64,000 nucleotides of DNA from Actinophytocola algeriensis. Its GTDB lineage: Bacteria > Actinomycetota > Actinomycetes > Mycobacteriales > Pseudonocardiaceae. Below the pieces are notes generated by a model that saw nothing but the letters and a program-made list of their open reading frames with translations, was not told the origin of the DNA and ran no database searches. Shown here in pieces: positions 63,719 through 64,000 of the stretch. The position numbers were made by a program, and so were the translations under genes. Every line of letters starts with the position of its first letter. Position 1 is the first letter of the stretch. The stretch spans positions 543,326 through 607,325 of the forward strand of contig NZ_JACHJQ010000003.1 in assembly GCF_014203735.1 (NCBI RefSeq), written 5' to 3'.

Positions 63719-64000
63719 TCACTGACCGGGCGTGCGTGGGGCGAACACCTCGTCCCACGCGGCCATGACCTGCCTGGCGCACACCTCGGGCGGCACGCCG
63801 CCGATCCCGGTGCCCAGGCCCGGCATGGCGATGGTCGACACCACCGAGCGCACCGGTCTGCCGTCTTCGAGCCTGCCCTCGCGCCACATCCGGAACACCG
63901 CGCGTGCCGCGAGGTACGGGTGCACCGTGTCCTGCGGCAGGCGCTCACCCGGCTCCCGCATCGTCGGCGCGCTGATCAGCCACGCGGGTGCCGCCAGGTC
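63719..64000 (-). CDS. Macro-domain protein (N-terminus outside window)
   Basis: Visible C-terminal 93 residues of a macro domain, the ADP-ribose-binding fold. The frame is open to the right edge, so the ATG at 63961 is internal. Landmarks: LAAPAWLISAPTMREPGERL, VHPYLAARAVFRMWREG and STIAMPGLGTGIGGVPPEVC, in which GLGTGIGG is the phosphate-binding loop. Such proteins bind or remove ADP-ribose from proteins or its derivatives. Function beyond the fold cannot be judged. Confidence 0.8.
   Translation of the reverse strand, partial: DLAAPAWLISAPTMREPGERLPQDTVHPYLAARAVFRMWREGRLEDGRPVRSVVSTIAMPGLGTGIGGVPPEVCARQVMAAWDEVFAPRTPGQ

Noticed and set aside
1-64000. CRISPR arrays, tRNA and rRNA genes, transposases and phage genes.
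   Set aside because: None was seen on reading the gene track and the intergenic gaps; no regular spacer-repeat pattern or tRNA-like cloverleaf stood out by eye.

Overview
The window is very GC-rich DNA that is almost fully coding, with many GTG starts and frequent 4-base stop/start overlaps. It carries families typical of Actinomycetota: a DUF5753/DUF397 pair, two SigE-family ECF sigma factors, an F420-type PPOX enzyme, a fused CydDC exporter, a mycothiol-enzyme remnant, iron boxes of the IdeR/DtxR type and a DevR/DosR-like regulator. I infer a soil actinomycete, probably of the Pseudonocardiales (Lentzea/Saccharothrix/Amycolatopsis-like). That placement rests on gene content, not on a search.

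Left part (1-12.6 kb): two LytS/LytTR-type two-component systems and three pairs of a small DUF485-like membrane protein plus a sodium:solute symporter, which looks like an expanded carboxylate-sensing and uptake locus. An S49 peptidase sits inside the first set and a DUF5753/DUF397 pair sits between the second and third. 12.6-27 kb: an NTF2-like protein, two SigE-family sigma/membrane-protein modules that share a candidate promoter, a rhodanese, a P450, a GDPD, a TetR/MFS pair with a perfect operator palindrome, an iron-box-linked ferritin, acetyltransferases and arginine deiminase. Three copies of an intergenic repeat carrying paired DnaA-box-like sequences lie here at convergent gene ends.

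27-44 kb: a DM13 protein, an Rpn-like protein, LigD of NHEJ, a DUF2470 protein under a strong iron box, a secreted sugar-dehydrogenase/PKD protein, and a homogentisate catabolism cluster (hmgA, an uncharacterised protein, fahA, an IclR regulator). Several divergent regulator/enzyme pairs follow. 44-49.3 kb: a CheB/CheR-PAS/ANTAR/ANTAR cluster with no chemotaxis genes in view, then a GDT1-family exporter gene behind what reads as a yybP-ykoY (Mn2+) riboswitch.

49.5-64 kb: cytochrome bd oxidase (cydA, cydB, fused cydDC), a GAF histidine kinase, a MacB/FtsX-like ABC exporter, a methyltransferase, a DosR-like regulator that may pair with the kinase, a decayed mycothiol-dependent isomerase-like gene next to a MITE-like inverted repeat, pantothenate kinase, a GNAT and a macro-domain gene cut by the window edge. 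I saw no rRNA, tRNA, CRISPR array, prophage or transposase. The most distinctive features are the triplicated symporter locus, the CheB/CheR/ANTAR cluster, the two intergenic repeat families and the riboswitch.
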